Shown piece after piece: positions 51,000-59,594 of a stretch of DNA of 64,000 bases (its first letter is position 1; the number at the start of each line of letters is the position of its first letter). The stretch spans positions 876,570 to 940,569 of the forward strand of contig NZ_LT546028.1 of NCBI RefSeq assembly GCF_900078305.2, read 5' to 3'. A model generated the notes under the pieces. The model was not told where the DNA came from. It ran no database searches and saw only the letters and a program-made list of their open reading frames with translations. The translations under genes and the position numbers were made by a program. The stretch is from Corynebacterium bouchesdurhonense. GTDB lineage: Bacteria > Actinomycetota > Actinomycetes > Mycobacteriales > Mycobacteriaceae.

Positions 51000-51396
51000 C
51001 ACGCCCGGGCCGCCGTTGGGCCGGTCAGCGGGGCTGTCGCGCGGTCTGCCGTCCGGGTTGTCGCCCGGGCTGTCGTCTGGGCTGACGCTGGACAACCCTC
51101 ACGACATCGCAAACCGCCCGTCGCCGCTGCCCCGGTGGGCCCAGCGGGCGATGATCGCCGTTTTCTGCGCGGGTTTCGCGGCGTCCGCGGTTTTCTCCGC
51201 CACGGAGCACTGGCGGCGCGCCACCTTCACCCTCGGCGCGGCGATGTTCTGGCTGGCGGTCATGCGCCTGACCTGCGACTCCAAGGTGATCGGGCTGCTA
51301 GCGGTGCGCTCTCGCCGCTTCGACGCCTGCTTCTGCGTGGCGCTCGGCGCTGCCATGATGTGGCTGTCTTGGTCGGTTGACTCGCTGGGTTCGTAA
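50992..51396 (+). CDS. DUF3017 membrane protein
   Basis: About 134 aa if started at TTG 50992, overlapping the folD end; the start is uncertain because the first 35 residues are a Gly/Leu/Ser repeat ([14 protein letters not shown]) encoded by short tandem repeats. Then three hydrophobic helices (about 50-66, 74-92, 110-128) separated by short basic loops. DUF3017 proteins follow folD in corynebacteria and mycobacteria; function unknown. Confidence 0.7.
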   Translation: MPSTPGPPLGRSAGLSRGLPSGLSPGLSSGLTLDNPHDIANRPSPLPRWAQRAMIAVFCAGFAASAVFSATEHWRRATFTLGAAMFWLAVMRLTCDSKVIGLLAVRSRRFDACFCVALGAAMMWLSWSVDSLGS

Positions 51397-51542
51397 GCCG
51401 GCCTGGCCATGAATTTAGATAAATCTTTCACCTTCCTGGGGTTTTAGGCTCAGGCGCCACGGATTATGAAATATTCATGGACGTCCCGGGACAAGACTTT
51501 GACCCGGGCCCCACAGGGGCGAGAGCCACACCCAGGGGGCGT

Positions 51543-52700
51543 CTAGATGTTGTAGGCGCCGCGGGCCACGGCTGCGTCCCGGGCAGAGGGGGTCTCGCGC
51601 GTCAGCGCGATGAAGTTGCGCAGGATCCGGTCCATCTGGCGAGCCTCGACCAAGAACGCGTCGTGGCCGACGGGGGAGGAGAGCTTGGACATGGCCATCA
51701 GGTTGCCTAGGTTGCGGGACAGGTGCTCCTGTTGGTGGTAGGGGTACAGGATGTCTGTGTCCACGCCAACGATCATGGTCGGCACTGTCGAGGAGGCGAG
51801 CGCCTTGTTCAACCCGCCGCGGCCCCGCCCCACGTCGTGACGGTTGAGCGCCTCGGTGAGGGTGACGTAGCAGGCGGCGTCGAAGCGCTCGGTTAGCTTG
51901 CGGCCCTGGTGTTCCAGGTAGGACTGCACGGCGAAGCGCTGCCCGTCCTCGCGGAAGGCGCCGAGGGGGTTCTCGCCGGACTGGGCGGCGGTGCCGAAGC
52001 GCTCGTCGATCTCCAGCTCGCCGCGGTAGGTCAGGTGCGCCAGCCGGCGCGCGGCCGCCAGGCCGGCGTCGGGGCGCTCGCCGGTGGCGTGGTAGTTGCC
52101 GCCGCGCCACGCCGGGTCCTGGGTGATGGACGTGATCTGCGCGGTCTGGATGCCGATCTGCCAGGCGCTGGCGCGCGCGGAGACCGCCAGCACCAGCGCG
52201 TAATCCACCTGCTCCGGGTGCAGCAGGGTCCACTCCAGGGTGCGTGCGCCGCCCATGGAGCCGCCGATGATGGCGTGCACCCGCCCGATGCCCAGCGCGC
52301 CCAGCATCGCCCGCTCGGCTGCGACCATGTCGCGGATGGAGATGGCGGGGAAGCGCGATCCCCACGCCCCGCCGTCGGGGTGCTCCGAGGCGGGCCCGGT
52401 GGAGCCGTAGCAGGACCCGAGCACGTTGGTGCAGATCACGCACCACTCGTCGGTGTCGAGGGCCTTGCCCGGCCCGACCGCCTCGCACCACCACTCGGCG
52501 GCGTTGGAGTCGCCGGTCAGCGCGTGCTCCACGAGCAGGATGTTGTTCGTTCCGTCCGGGTCGCCCCGAAATTCGCCCCAGCGCTGCGCAGCGATTTCCA
52601 CGCCGCCGATGGTGACGCCGGCCTCGGTGGTGATATCGCCGATAGGTATCGCAATCGGGCTTCCGCCGTCGGGGAGGGTCTGCAACGTGGGTGTAGACAT
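51543..52700 (-). CDS. metX: Homoserine O-acetyltransferase MetX
   Basis: 385 aa from ATG 52700. Alpha/beta hydrolase with nucleophile Ser148 in GGSMGGARTLEW, Asp in GVDTDILYP and His in PVGHDAF. Acetylates homoserine for methionine synthesis. The metY gene that usually precedes it in corynebacteria is not in the window; instead the presumed island begins upstream. Confidence 0.96.
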   Translation of the reverse strand: MSTPTLQTLPDGGSPIAIPIGDITTEAGVTIGGVEIAAQRWGEFRGDPDGTNNILLVEHALTGDSNAAEWWCEAVGPGKALDTDEWCVICTNVLGSCYGSTGPASEHPDGGAWGSRFPAISIRDMVAAERAMLGALGIGRVHAIIGGSMGGARTLEWTLLHPEQVDYALVLAVSARASAWQIGIQTAQITSITQDPAWRGGNYHATGERPDAGLAAARRLAHLTYRGELEIDERFGTAAQSGENPLGAFREDGQRFAVQSYLEHQGRKLTERFDAACYVTLTEALNRHDVGRGRGGLNKALASSTVPTMIVGVDTDILYPYHQQEHLSRNLGNLMAMSKLSSPVGHDAFLVEARQMDRILRNFIALTRETPSARDAAVARGAYNI

Positions 52701-52730
52701 GGGGTCAATGGTAGGCAACGGGCTCACCTC

Positions 52731-52746
52731 CGAACAAAGCTGTCTA
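52731..52746 (-). promoter_or_regulatory. Possible McbR-type site upstream of metX
   Basis: CGAAC, six bases, GTCTA: one perfect McbR half and a poor second half, 31 bp before the start, next to an A/T-rich TATATAAAATT segment that probably holds the promoter. Confidence 0.3.
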
Positions 52747-52773
52747 TATAAAATTCCTCCAATGATGAGAAGA

Positions 52774-52800
52774 AGACGGCCACCGTTAAGGTGGCCGTCT
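52774..52800 (-). terminator. Terminator of the ABC-phosphodiesterase operon
   Basis: Perfect 11-bp stem AGACGGCCACC/GGTGGCCGTCT with loop GTTAA; on the minus strand it is followed by TCTTCTTCTC. Lies just past the stop at 52821. Confidence 0.85.
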
Positions 52801-52820
52801 CTTTGCATTGATCTAGCGCG

Positions 52821-53687
52821 CTAAGCGCTGCCGTAACGCTCCTTCAGAATCAGTGGAGTGAGCTCGACTGGCTCAATACTCTCACCCCAAACAGGAACGT
52901 TCCCGCTTGGAGCCCAGGCAATGACCCAGGACGCTCGCTCCTCTGGGGAATCGCCCCCGTGTCCACCCTCGTCAACGTGCCCGTGATCGGTAGTGATGAT
53001 GATGAGCCAATCTTCGTCAAAAGTTTCGTAGCGGAACTTCACGTCCTCGACAAGAGTGCTGACATGTCCGTCAACGCGGCGGATGGCGGCGCTGTACTCG
53101 TCCGAAAGGGCACCATAGATGTGACCCGCGTCGTCCACGTCGCAGCAATAAACAAACCCAGCGTCAAAACCGGGGCCGCGTAGAGCTGCGTGGGCGTAGT
53201 CCACGCACTCCGCATCTGCAGAGATATAGCCGTGTGTCTCGCCGTCGCGCGCCACCACCCGATGCAACCCGGCCTTAATCTGCTCCTCTCGGAAGTGGAC
53301 GATTGGACCGAGGCCAGCCGGGTCCGCCAGCACCGGCCACCCAGCCGCCACGAAGGTTCTCGTTGTGGTGTCGCGGTAGAACGCCTGAGACAGGACATCC
53401 GGGTAGCGCCAGTGGTTGCTGCCCACCATGGAATTGTCCACGATGCCGTGCTCCGCGTGAGATGCGCCCGTCAGGATGGAAGCCCACCCAGGAGCGGAAA
53501 TCGTGGGCACTTCCATTGTCATTAGGGAGAACGCGCCTTCCTCGGCCAGCCGAGGAAGTGTCTTGCCGACATCCTCGCGTGTGACACGGTCCCAACGAGT
53601 GCCATCAAGCCCGACAATCAGAATCGGACGCGGGCCCCCCCTTTCCGCAGGAGATTGGGTGGTCGGTTCGTTAGACGGGATCAGCAT
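52821..53687 (-). CDS. Alkaline-phosphatase-superfamily phosphodiesterase/phosphatase
   Basis: 288 aa, no signal peptide. Metal ligands fit the nucleotide-pyrophosphatase branch: Asp in VGLDGTRWD, a Ser nucleophile in PTISAPGWASILTG, DDAGH, and TTDHGH. Cytosolic, last gene of an operon with an ABC importer, so it probably hydrolyses the imported organophosphate or phosphonate. Candidate substrates include nucleotide-sugar-like diesters or phosphonoacetate; not decidable here. Region AT-richer than its surroundings. Confidence 0.8.
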   Translation of the reverse strand: MLIPSNEPTTQSPAERGGPRPILIVGLDGTRWDRVTREDVGKTLPRLAEEGAFSLMTMEVPTISAPGWASILTGASHAEHGIVDNSMVGSNHWRYPDVLSQAFYRDTTTRTFVAAGWPVLADPAGLGPIVHFREEQIKAGLHRVVARDGETHGYISADAECVDYAHAALRGPGFDAGFVYCCDVDDAGHIYGALSDEYSAAIRRVDGHVSTLVEDVKFRYETFDEDWLIIITTDHGHVDEGGHGGDSPEERASWVIAWAPSGNVPVWGESIEPVELTPLILKERYGSA

Positions 53688-53715
53688 TCAGGCGTGTCCT
53701 TTCACTCAGGTTGTT

Positions 53716-54867
53716 CTATGGCTGTTCCGCTGCGCGAGTTTCACCTGCGCGAAGCGTCGGTGCGGTACCGAGCGGGCGGTCCGTATACAGCGTCTCTGCG
53801 ACTCCGGCTTCATTCGGGGTCGGCGTATCGATGACCGTCTCGCGGTTGGTCAACTCAATGGCGGTGCGCTGACCTTGGCGGATGTTGTCAGCCAGCTGCG
53901 TGGGAACGTCAACGCGCAGCAGTTCTGGGTAGGCATCGTGTTGCAGCATGACTGCGGAGAAAATGCCGCGCAGCTGAACGTCCATCACCGTGAAGTTGCC
54001 CGGGATGTCGGTTCGAAGGTTGATTTCCTCCGGACGGAGCAGCGCCATGACAGTTTCGCCTTCGGCGACCGGCATGTCCTTGTTCGAGATCTCGATCTCG
54101 ACATCCATCACATTCACTTTGCCGTTGTGAACGATGCCAGGGACGCGGTTGGTGATACCGACGAAAGAGGAGATGAACGGGGAGTTCGGGTGGCGGTAGA
54201 TCTCAGTCGGAGTGCCAATCTGAGCAATTACGCCCTGATTCATAACACCGATTCGGTCGGCCATGACCAGTGCCTCTTCCTGATCGTGGGTAACCATCAA
54301 CGTGGCAATGCCCTCCTGCAGCTGGATACGACGAATTTCGTCGCGGAGTTGGACACGCACCTTTGCATCGAGGGCTGATAGCGGCTCGTCGAGAAGCAGC
54401 ACTTCCGGCTCGACCGCGAGCGCACGAGCCAACGCGACACGCTGCTGCTGGCCGCCCGACATCTGGCCCGGGTACTTCGCAGCGTGTTCGTGGAGGCCTA
54501 CAAGCTCGATGAGCTCCTCCGCACGCTTACGACGAGCACCGGCATCCACACCGCGGATCTTCAGGCCATAGGCCACATTGTCCACGGCGTCCATGTGGGG
54601 GAAGAGCGAGTATGCCTGAAACACGATGCCCAAGTTGCGCTTGCGCGTCGGGAGGTCGGATACTTCGCGGCCGTTAATGATGACCTCGCCGCTGTCAGCC
54701 TGTTCTAGGCCAGCCAAAATTTTCAGAGACGTCGACTTACCGCAGCCAGAAGGGCCGAGCAGAGCAACCATTTCTCCCTGGCCGATGGACAAGTTGAAGT
54801 TACGCAGAACTGTTTTGTCACCGTACGACTTCACAAGATCCCGAAGGATCACAAAAGGCTCAGACAT
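53716..54867 (-). CDS. ABC transporter ATPase, spermidine/iron/phosphonate (PotA/FbpC/PhnT) type
   Basis: 383 aa. Walker A GPSGCGKST, signature MSGGQQQRV, Walker B LLLDEPLSALDA, C-terminal TOBE domain (about 290-350). Two bases from the permease gene on its upstream side. It energises the two permeases next to it. Confidence 0.9.
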   Translation of the reverse strand: MSEPFVILRDLVKSYGDKTVLRNFNLSIGQGEMVALLGPSGCGKSTSLKILAGLEQADSGEVIINGREVSDLPTRKRNLGIVFQAYSLFPHMDAVDNVAYGLKIRGVDAGARRKRAEELIELVGLHEHAAKYPGQMSGGQQQRVALARALAVEPEVLLLDEPLSALDAKVRVQLRDEIRRIQLQEGIATLMVTHDQEEALVMADRIGVMNQGVIAQIGTPTEIYRHPNSPFISSFVGITNRVPGIVHNGKVNVMDVEIEISNKDMPVAEGETVMALLRPEEINLRTDIPGNFTVMDVQLRGIFSAVMLQHDAYPELLRVDVPTQLADNIRQGQRTAIELTNRETVIDTPTPNEAGVAETLYTDRPLGTAPTLRAGETRAAEQP

Positions 54868-54869
54868 AA

Positions 54870-55724
54870 TTAAACGGTCTTCCTATTCTTCTTCAGAGAG
54901 ATGTTGGATGCCGCCGAAATCGCGCTGAGCAGCAGCCAGGTGACGATCATCACGAACATGGAGAGTGCAGCGATGCCACGCGGGTTCGTCCGCGAGATCT
55001 CCACCATGTACACGGGGAAGGTGTAGTGGAGGAGGAGGGATGCGATCGCGTACTCCGAAATAACCATCGCGATGCAGAGCAGCGAAGCGGAGAGCATTGC
55101 AACGCGAAGGTTCGGGAGTACCACGCCGGTTAGCGTCTGCCAAGTGGTTGCGCCGAGTGACGATGATGCGGAGAACATCGTGCGTAGATCAAGAGCCTTC
55201 ACACCCGCATCAATTGCGCGGTAGCACAACGGCAGCGCGTTGATCACGTAAAGCGGAACCAGGATCCACATCGAGGTCAGTACGCCCGGAGCGAACGGTC
55301 GGAAGAACACAGAAACGCCGTTGACGAGCGCGACTGCAGGCACGACCAGCGGAAGAACTGAGAGGAATTCCGCCCACTTGGCCATCCTCGGAGCCTTGAG
55401 GTTCAGGAAGATGATTGTAGGAACAAGCAGAACCAGCATCAGCACGGTGGTAGCAACTGTCAGAAGAAGTGTGTTTGTGATTGCCCCGCCTGCGCGGGGG
55501 TGGGTGAGCGTCTCGGCGAGCGGGTCTGTGGTGAACCCGGTACCGGGGCGGGTGAAGCCGAAGATCGCTGCCGCCACCCAAGGGAGGGCAAAGTAGACGG
55601 CTGCGACGATGAGGATAGCCAGCGAGGCACCGGAGGTCTTGTTCGCGTTTTCCCGGCGCTTCGGCTTAGTTGCGGCCGGGTCCATAACCTCCTCGGCCGG
55701 CGCGACAGTTACTGGCTGAGCCAC
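54870..55724 (-). CDS. ABC transporter permease, PotC/PhnV-like
   Basis: 284 aa, six helices after a basic N-terminus (KPKRRENANK). The typical EAA-type loop appears as SSSLGATTWQTLTGVVLPNL. The start overlaps the end of the other permease gene by 16 bases. Confidence 0.88.
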   Translation of the reverse strand: MAQPVTVAPAEEVMDPAATKPKRRENANKTSGASLAILIVAAVYFALPWVAAAIFGFTRPGTGFTTDPLAETLTHPRAGGAITNTLLLTVATTVLMLVLLVPTIIFLNLKAPRMAKWAEFLSVLPLVVPAVALVNGVSVFFRPFAPGVLTSMWILVPLYVINALPLCYRAIDAGVKALDLRTMFSASSSLGATTWQTLTGVVLPNLRVAMLSASLLCIAMVISEYAIASLLLHYTFPVYMVEISRTNPRGIAALSMFVMIVTWLLLSAISAASNISLKKNRKTV

Positions 55725-56659
55725 TGTTCACTCCTTCGGGTGAGAGCGACGCGGAGCAGCATGGCGGCGATGATGATGATCATCATCCACGTCACCAAAG
55801 CCGCGGCGAGTCCGGGGTTGAGTAGCACGTTGCCGCTGATGAAGAAGCCGATGAGGATCGGCACCAGGTTGAGGGAGCCGCCAGCCAAGGCGTACGCCGT
55901 GGCGTAGGCGGCAAACGCATTGGCGAAGAGGAGAAGCAGGGCACCGAGCATCGCCGGCCAAAGAACGGGAATGACAACGTCCTTGATGTACTGGCTGCGT
56001 GTCGCGCCTAGCGAAGAAGCTGCGTCGTACCACTCCTTGCGCACGCCCTGCATCGCGGGCAGCATCAACGTCGCCATCAGAGGGATCTGGAAATACAGGT
56101 ACACCAAAGACACGCCCCAGAAGTTGGTGAGGGAGAAGCTATTCCGGAAGCCCGGCCAACCCTGGGAAATCGCAACGGTAAGCAAACCTTCGGTACCGAG
56201 CAACGCGATGAAGGCGTACGCCAGACCAACACCACCCGACTGGGCTGCAAGGGCGGAGAAGCTGTTGATGAGTCCGGCGAACTTCTTCGGGCGCTGTTGG
56301 TGGGTGAGAGCCCACGCGAGGATGACACCGAAGAACCCGCCAACCACAGCCGTGAACAACGACAAGTTGAACGTCAGGACGAACGCCCCGCGATAGTTCG
56401 GGCCGATGGCTTCGGCCATCGTTGAGAACGAGAAGTTCCCCTGCGGGTCTTGGAACGAACGCAGCGTGTTTGCCAAAATCGGGAGGATGAGGAAGACGAA
56501 CACGAAGAGGAAGTAGGGCAGCGCGCCGAGCGCGGCGAGGTTAAACCCGCGTCCTCCGCGCGACTTGCGTTCCTTTTCTTCCGTTTTGCCATCCACATCA
56601 ACCCTGGGAGCAGACTGCGGCTCAACCGCGCGCTCAGTAGAGGGAATGGCGCTGGACAT
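55709..56659 (-). CDS. ABC transporter permease, PotB/PhnU-like
   Basis: 316 aa from ATG 56659, which shares a base with the TAA of the binding-protein gene. Six helices, EAA loop ASSLGATRSQYIKDVVIPVL. Pairs with the downstream permease. Confidence 0.88.
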   Translation of the reverse strand: MSSAIPSTERAVEPQSAPRVDVDGKTEEKERKSRGGRGFNLAALGALPYFLFVFVFLILPILANTLRSFQDPQGNFSFSTMAEAIGPNYRGAFVLTFNLSLFTAVVGGFFGVILAWALTHQQRPKKFAGLINSFSALAAQSGGVGLAYAFIALLGTEGLLTVAISQGWPGFRNSFSLTNFWGVSLVYLYFQIPLMATLMLPAMQGVRKEWYDAASSLGATRSQYIKDVVIPVLWPAMLGALLLLFANAFAAYATAYALAGGSLNLVPILIGFFISGNVLLNPGLAAALVTWMMIIIIAAMLLRVALTRRSEQWLSQ

Positions 56660-57792
56660 TAGTTGCGCACCCGCTGTGCCCACTGAGTTGCGATGACCTG
56701 GTTGGCCTTGTCACCCTGCTCCACGTTCGGAACCTGGACTTTCTCGAGGATGGACGGGTCCGGCAGCTTGTCCAGAGCTTCCTGGGACAGCTTGCCGTCC
56801 TTCGCCAGCTGAGTGAAGCGGGTCGGAATTGCGGCGCCGCGTGCGTACTGCTCGGCACCCTCATCGGAGTTGAGCCACTCGATCCACAGGCGGCCCGCGT
56901 TCGGGTGCTGCGGGTTGATGGTCAACGGCTGAGCGTAGAAGTTACCGAAAACGCCGTCGGCGGGAACGACGCGCTCCAGCTTCACGCCATCGCGCTCCAG
57001 CTGCTCCTCACGGCCGGCCCAGTTGTAGTTCCAGTCCAGAACGATTGCAGCCTCCCCGGTAGTCAGCGCGCCGGCCGGGTCGGAGATAGAGACGAGGTTT
57101 CCGGAGTTGGAAAGCTCCTCGAAGAAGGCAACGCCCGGCTCGATGTCGTCGAGGGAGCCGCCATTTGCGAGGGACGCAGCGAAGACACCTGCGATGGAAG
57201 AAGCGCCCTGACGCGGGTCGCCGGAGAGTGCGATCTGGCCCTTGTACTTCGGGTCTAGCAGGTCTTTGAAGGAGGTCGGAACGTCCTTCACCTTGTTGGT
57301 GTTAACACCGAACTCGATAACGCCGTAGTAGGCGGAAACCCACTTGCCCTCAGGATCCTTGAACTGGTCAGGAATCTCGTCCCAGTTGGACGGCTTGAAG
57401 GCCTCGACCAGACCCTGCTGCTCTGCCGGGGAGGTGAAAGAGTAACCGATATCTAGGACGTCCGGCTGGGTGCTTTGGCCCTTCAGGTTCTGTACGGCTT
57501 GGAGCTCCTCCGCGGAGGATGCATCCGGGGAGTCAACGGTAACCTTCACGTTGTACTTCTTGGAGAACTCCTCGAAGTGGCCCTTGTAGTTGGCCCAGGA
57601 CTCCGGGTAGGCGATCAGACGCACCTCGCCCTCTTCAGCAGCCAGCTTCGCGATATCCTCGGTGGTGGTGCCGACGTTTGCAGAAGAAGCGGTGTTGGAG
57701 CTGTCGCCACAGGCTGCGAGGGAGAGCGAGGATGCGACTGCGACGCCGGCTGCAAAAATCTTGACAGACCGGGAATTCTTGTTGAACAGCAT
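56659..57792 (-). CDS. ABC transporter substrate-binding lipoprotein
   Basis: 377 aa from ATG 57792 with GGAAAGG upstream. Lipobox LAAC near residue 27 (SLSLAACGDSS). Type 2 periplasmic-binding fold of the Fe3+/polyamine/2-aminoethylphosphonate cluster: VRLIAYPESW, DVLDIGYSF, IEFGVNTNKV, GDPRQGASS, LDWNYNW. First gene of the five-gene operon; an operator-like palindrome lies upstream. Confidence 0.88.
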   Translation of the reverse strand: MLFNKNSRSVKIFAAGVAVASSLSLAACGDSSNTASSANVGTTTEDIAKLAAEEGEVRLIAYPESWANYKGHFEEFSKKYNVKVTVDSPDASSAEELQAVQNLKGQSTQPDVLDIGYSFTSPAEQQGLVEAFKPSNWDEIPDQFKDPEGKWVSAYYGVIEFGVNTNKVKDVPTSFKDLLDPKYKGQIALSGDPRQGASSIAGVFAASLANGGSLDDIEPGVAFFEELSNSGNLVSISDPAGALTTGEAAIVLDWNYNWAGREEQLERDGVKLERVVPADGVFGNFYAQPLTINPQHPNAGRLWIEWLNSDEGAEQYARGAAIPTRFTQLAKDGKLSQEALDKLPDPSILEKVQVPNVEQGDKANQVIATQWAQRVRN

Positions 57793-57870
57793 GGGGAACC
57801 TTTCCGGAAGGTGGGACACCTGGCAGGGGTTAGCCAGCTCGTTAAAAGTCGCACTTGATAGTTAAATTTC

Positions 57871-57890
57871 GGTGTCAAAGACGTGACACC
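57871..57890. promoter_or_regulatory. Perfect inverted repeat, candidate operator
   Basis: GGTGTCA, six bases, TGACACC. It lies between the divergent ABC operon and HAD gene, 79 and 90 bp from the two starts, and could control both. The regulator is not in the window. Confidence 0.6.
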
Positions 57891-57979
57891 GCGGGGAACA
57901 GTTCCTTTTCTTTAGGTGCCACGACCAAAACGCAGGTTAAATGGGCGGGTTGCTAAGGCTCACGTGAAGAAGGTGGGAA

Positions 57980-58639
57980 ATGGATCTATTTATTCAGGAA
58001 CTGCGTCGGGCGGAGGGGATACTTTTCGACTACAACGGCACGCTCAGCGACGACGAGCGGATTTTGGAGGAAGCCTACGGAACCGCGCTCGTCGACATGG
58101 GGCTTGAAGGACTCGCACCGGGTGAGTACGACAGTTTGGTGGGTCTTTCTGATCCGGACATTGCTGAGCGCATTCTTTTGGAGCGGGGTTCGAGAGACAT
58201 CGATGAGATGATTCAACGTCTGAGCTCCGCATACGCGAGTGCTATCGAACAGCGCCCCACGATCTCATCCCTAACGGTGCAGTTTGTCCAACGTTTGCGT
58301 TTCGAGGGCAAAGAATTGGCGATAGTGACGGGGACGTTCCGCCAATTGATGCAGCGTGGTCTAGATGCTGCGGGGCTGTCCGAGCTCGGGAATCGAAGCG
58401 TCGCAATTGAAGACGTAAAGGCCGGAAAGCCGGACCCGGAGGGTTTTCTCCTTGGGGCACGCAAGATCGGAGTGGAGCTAGAAAAGATCGTCGGTTTCGA
58501 AGACTCTCGAGCGGGCGTCGAAGCGCTTCGCGCCGCCGGCATCCAAGCGGTGGGTATCGGGCCCCATCTGCGAAATGAGGACGGGTTGCTTGCGCATTTC
58601 GAGACCATGGATCACGCTGCCCAGGCATATACGCACTAG
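57980..58639 (+). CDS. HAD-family phosphatase (beta-phosphoglucomutase-like)
   Basis: 219 aa. Motif I reads FDYNGTLSDD, with Asn at the position of the second catalytic Asp; motif II TGT, motif III Lys in AGKPDPEGF, motif IV FEDSRAGVEAL. Cap C1 type (about 20-90). The DxN form occurs in some HAD groups and may shift substrate choice; phosphonatase carries Ala at this place. Divergent from the ABC operon. Confidence 0.8.
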   Translation: MDLFIQELRRAEGILFDYNGTLSDDERILEEAYGTALVDMGLEGLAPGEYDSLVGLSDPDIAERILLERGSRDIDEMIQRLSSAYASAIEQRPTISSLTVQFVQRLRFEGKELAIVTGTFRQLMQRGLDAAGLSELGNRSVAIEDVKAGKPDPEGFLLGARKIGVELEKIVGFEDSRAGVEALRAAGIQAVGIGPHLRNEDGLLAHFETMDHAAQAYTH

Positions 58640-58673
58640 TACGGATTAGCCAAGGTTGCTCGCGAAACCGCGC

Positions 58674-58710
58674 GCGGCCGGCGGCGGGGCAATCCCCCGC
58701 AGCCGGCCGC
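58674..58710. terminator. Terminator hairpin between HAD gene and icd fragment
   Basis: Nine perfect pairs GCGGCCGGC/GCCGGCCGC plus six inner pairs around CAAT. Serves the rightward HAD transcript and any leftward icd-fragment transcript. Confidence 0.7.
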
Positions 58711-58725
58711 CCAGTGCGTGCTCGA

Positions 58726-59082
58726 CTAGTTCTTCATGCCGTCGATGATGGCGTTGAAGGTCTCGGACGGGCGCATGACCGCGGTGGTCTTCGCCTCGTC
58801 CGGCCAGTAGTAGCCGCCGAGGTCGGCGGGCTCACCCTGCGCGTCGAGTAGCTCGCGGTCGATCTGCTCGGCGTTCTCGCGAAGCTTCGCTGCAATCGGC
58901 TGGAACTCGGAAGCCAGCTCAGCGTCCTCGGTCTGGGCCGCCAGCGCCTCTGCCCAGAACAGGGAGAGCCAGAAGTGGGAACCGCGGTCGTCGATTCCGC
59001 CCACCTTGCGGGACGGGGACTTGCCTTCGTCGAGAAGCTTCTCGGTGGCCTTGTCCAGCGCAGCCGTGAGGGCGCCGACGTG
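58726..59082 (-). pseudogene. Truncated second copy of the isocitrate dehydrogenase 3' end
   Basis: Encodes the last ~119 residues of monomeric NADP-isocitrate dehydrogenase ([21 protein letters not shown] to FNAIIDGMKN) with its own stop. It aligns without gaps to 62391-62747 at about 90% nucleotide identity over ~340 bp (about 32 differences by eye). Upstream of 59082 the similarity ends abruptly and no start belongs to it. Same orientation as the main icd, 3.3 kb away; the bacteriocin cassette lies between. Confidence 0.9.
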
Positions 59083-59201
59083 CTCAGGTAGATGAAGGCT
59101 CGTCGAAGCGGTACAGATGCGTGAGCAGCCGTCGCTGCACCGTGTCTGGGACCTCAAACTTGGCAAGATGTAGAGATTGGGTAGTGTTGCAAATCACAAA
59201 G

Positions 59202-59244
59202 GTAGGTTTTCCTACTTGTATTACACAAATCCGAATTTGATAAT
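59202..59244 (+). promoter_or_regulatory. Promoter of the bacteriocin operon with adjacent inverted repeat
   Basis: TTGTAT (59216-59221), 17-base spacer, GATAAT (59239-59244) is the best sigma-70-like promoter in the window. GTAGG-N4-CCTAC (59202-59215) abuts the -35, a likely operator. AGGGAGGAA precedes the bacteriocin ATG by three bases. Confidence 0.6.
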
Positions 59245-59297
59245 TGGATCACGGCGGAAGCCCCTCCGCTTCTGAATACCTACCGAAGGGAGGAACC

Positions 59298-59591
59298 ATG
59301 AAAATTCAAAATCGAAACCGCATCAGTGGTGCAGTTTTGGCGGGTGCGTTGACCCTTGCCGGCACGGGTGTTGCTGGGGCGACGATTGTCAGCATTGACG
59401 GTGGAACCTGGGATTACGGCAGTGATTCTTCCACAGTGTGGTCCCACTACTTTCACAACGGCGTCCGGCATGGCTCCACAGCTGTTGGGAAGTTTCGGTC
59501 AGATAGCGGCTGTGTGAACAAGAACGTGTGGTCACACGCCACTGCTCCGCGCAAGGGACTGGGCAACGAGTCCTTCTACCGCCATTGCTAG
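59298..59591 (+). CDS. Lactococcin-972-family bacteriocin precursor
   Basis: 97 aa. Sec signal peptide (residues 1-28, RNRISGAVLAGALTLAGTGVAGA) and a mature part of ~69 residues with the Lcn972 pattern: DGGTWDYG, VWSHYFHN, HGSTAVGK, KNVWSHATA, GNESFY. Lcn972-type peptides are not lantibiotics; they bind lipid II and block septum formation in close relatives. Unlike Lcn972 this one has two Cys (72 and the C-terminal 97), possibly a disulfide. Three bases separate it from the membrane protein gene. AT-richer than neighbours. Confidence 0.88.
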   Translation: MKIQNRNRISGAVLAGALTLAGTGVAGATIVSIDGGTWDYGSDSSTVWSHYFHNGVRHGSTAVGKFRSDSGCVNKNVWSHATAPRKGLGNESFYRHC

Positions 59592-59594
59592 AGC

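Noticed and set aside
54391..54404. Motif-like TCGTCGAGAAGCAG in the ABC ATPase gene
   Set aside because: It encodes the LLLDEP Walker B strand, so codon constraint explains it; not counted as evidence.
59084..59240. Transposase remnant beside the icd fragment
   Set aside because: No catalytic motif, terminal inverted repeat or target duplication can be seen; kept only as a low-interest open question.
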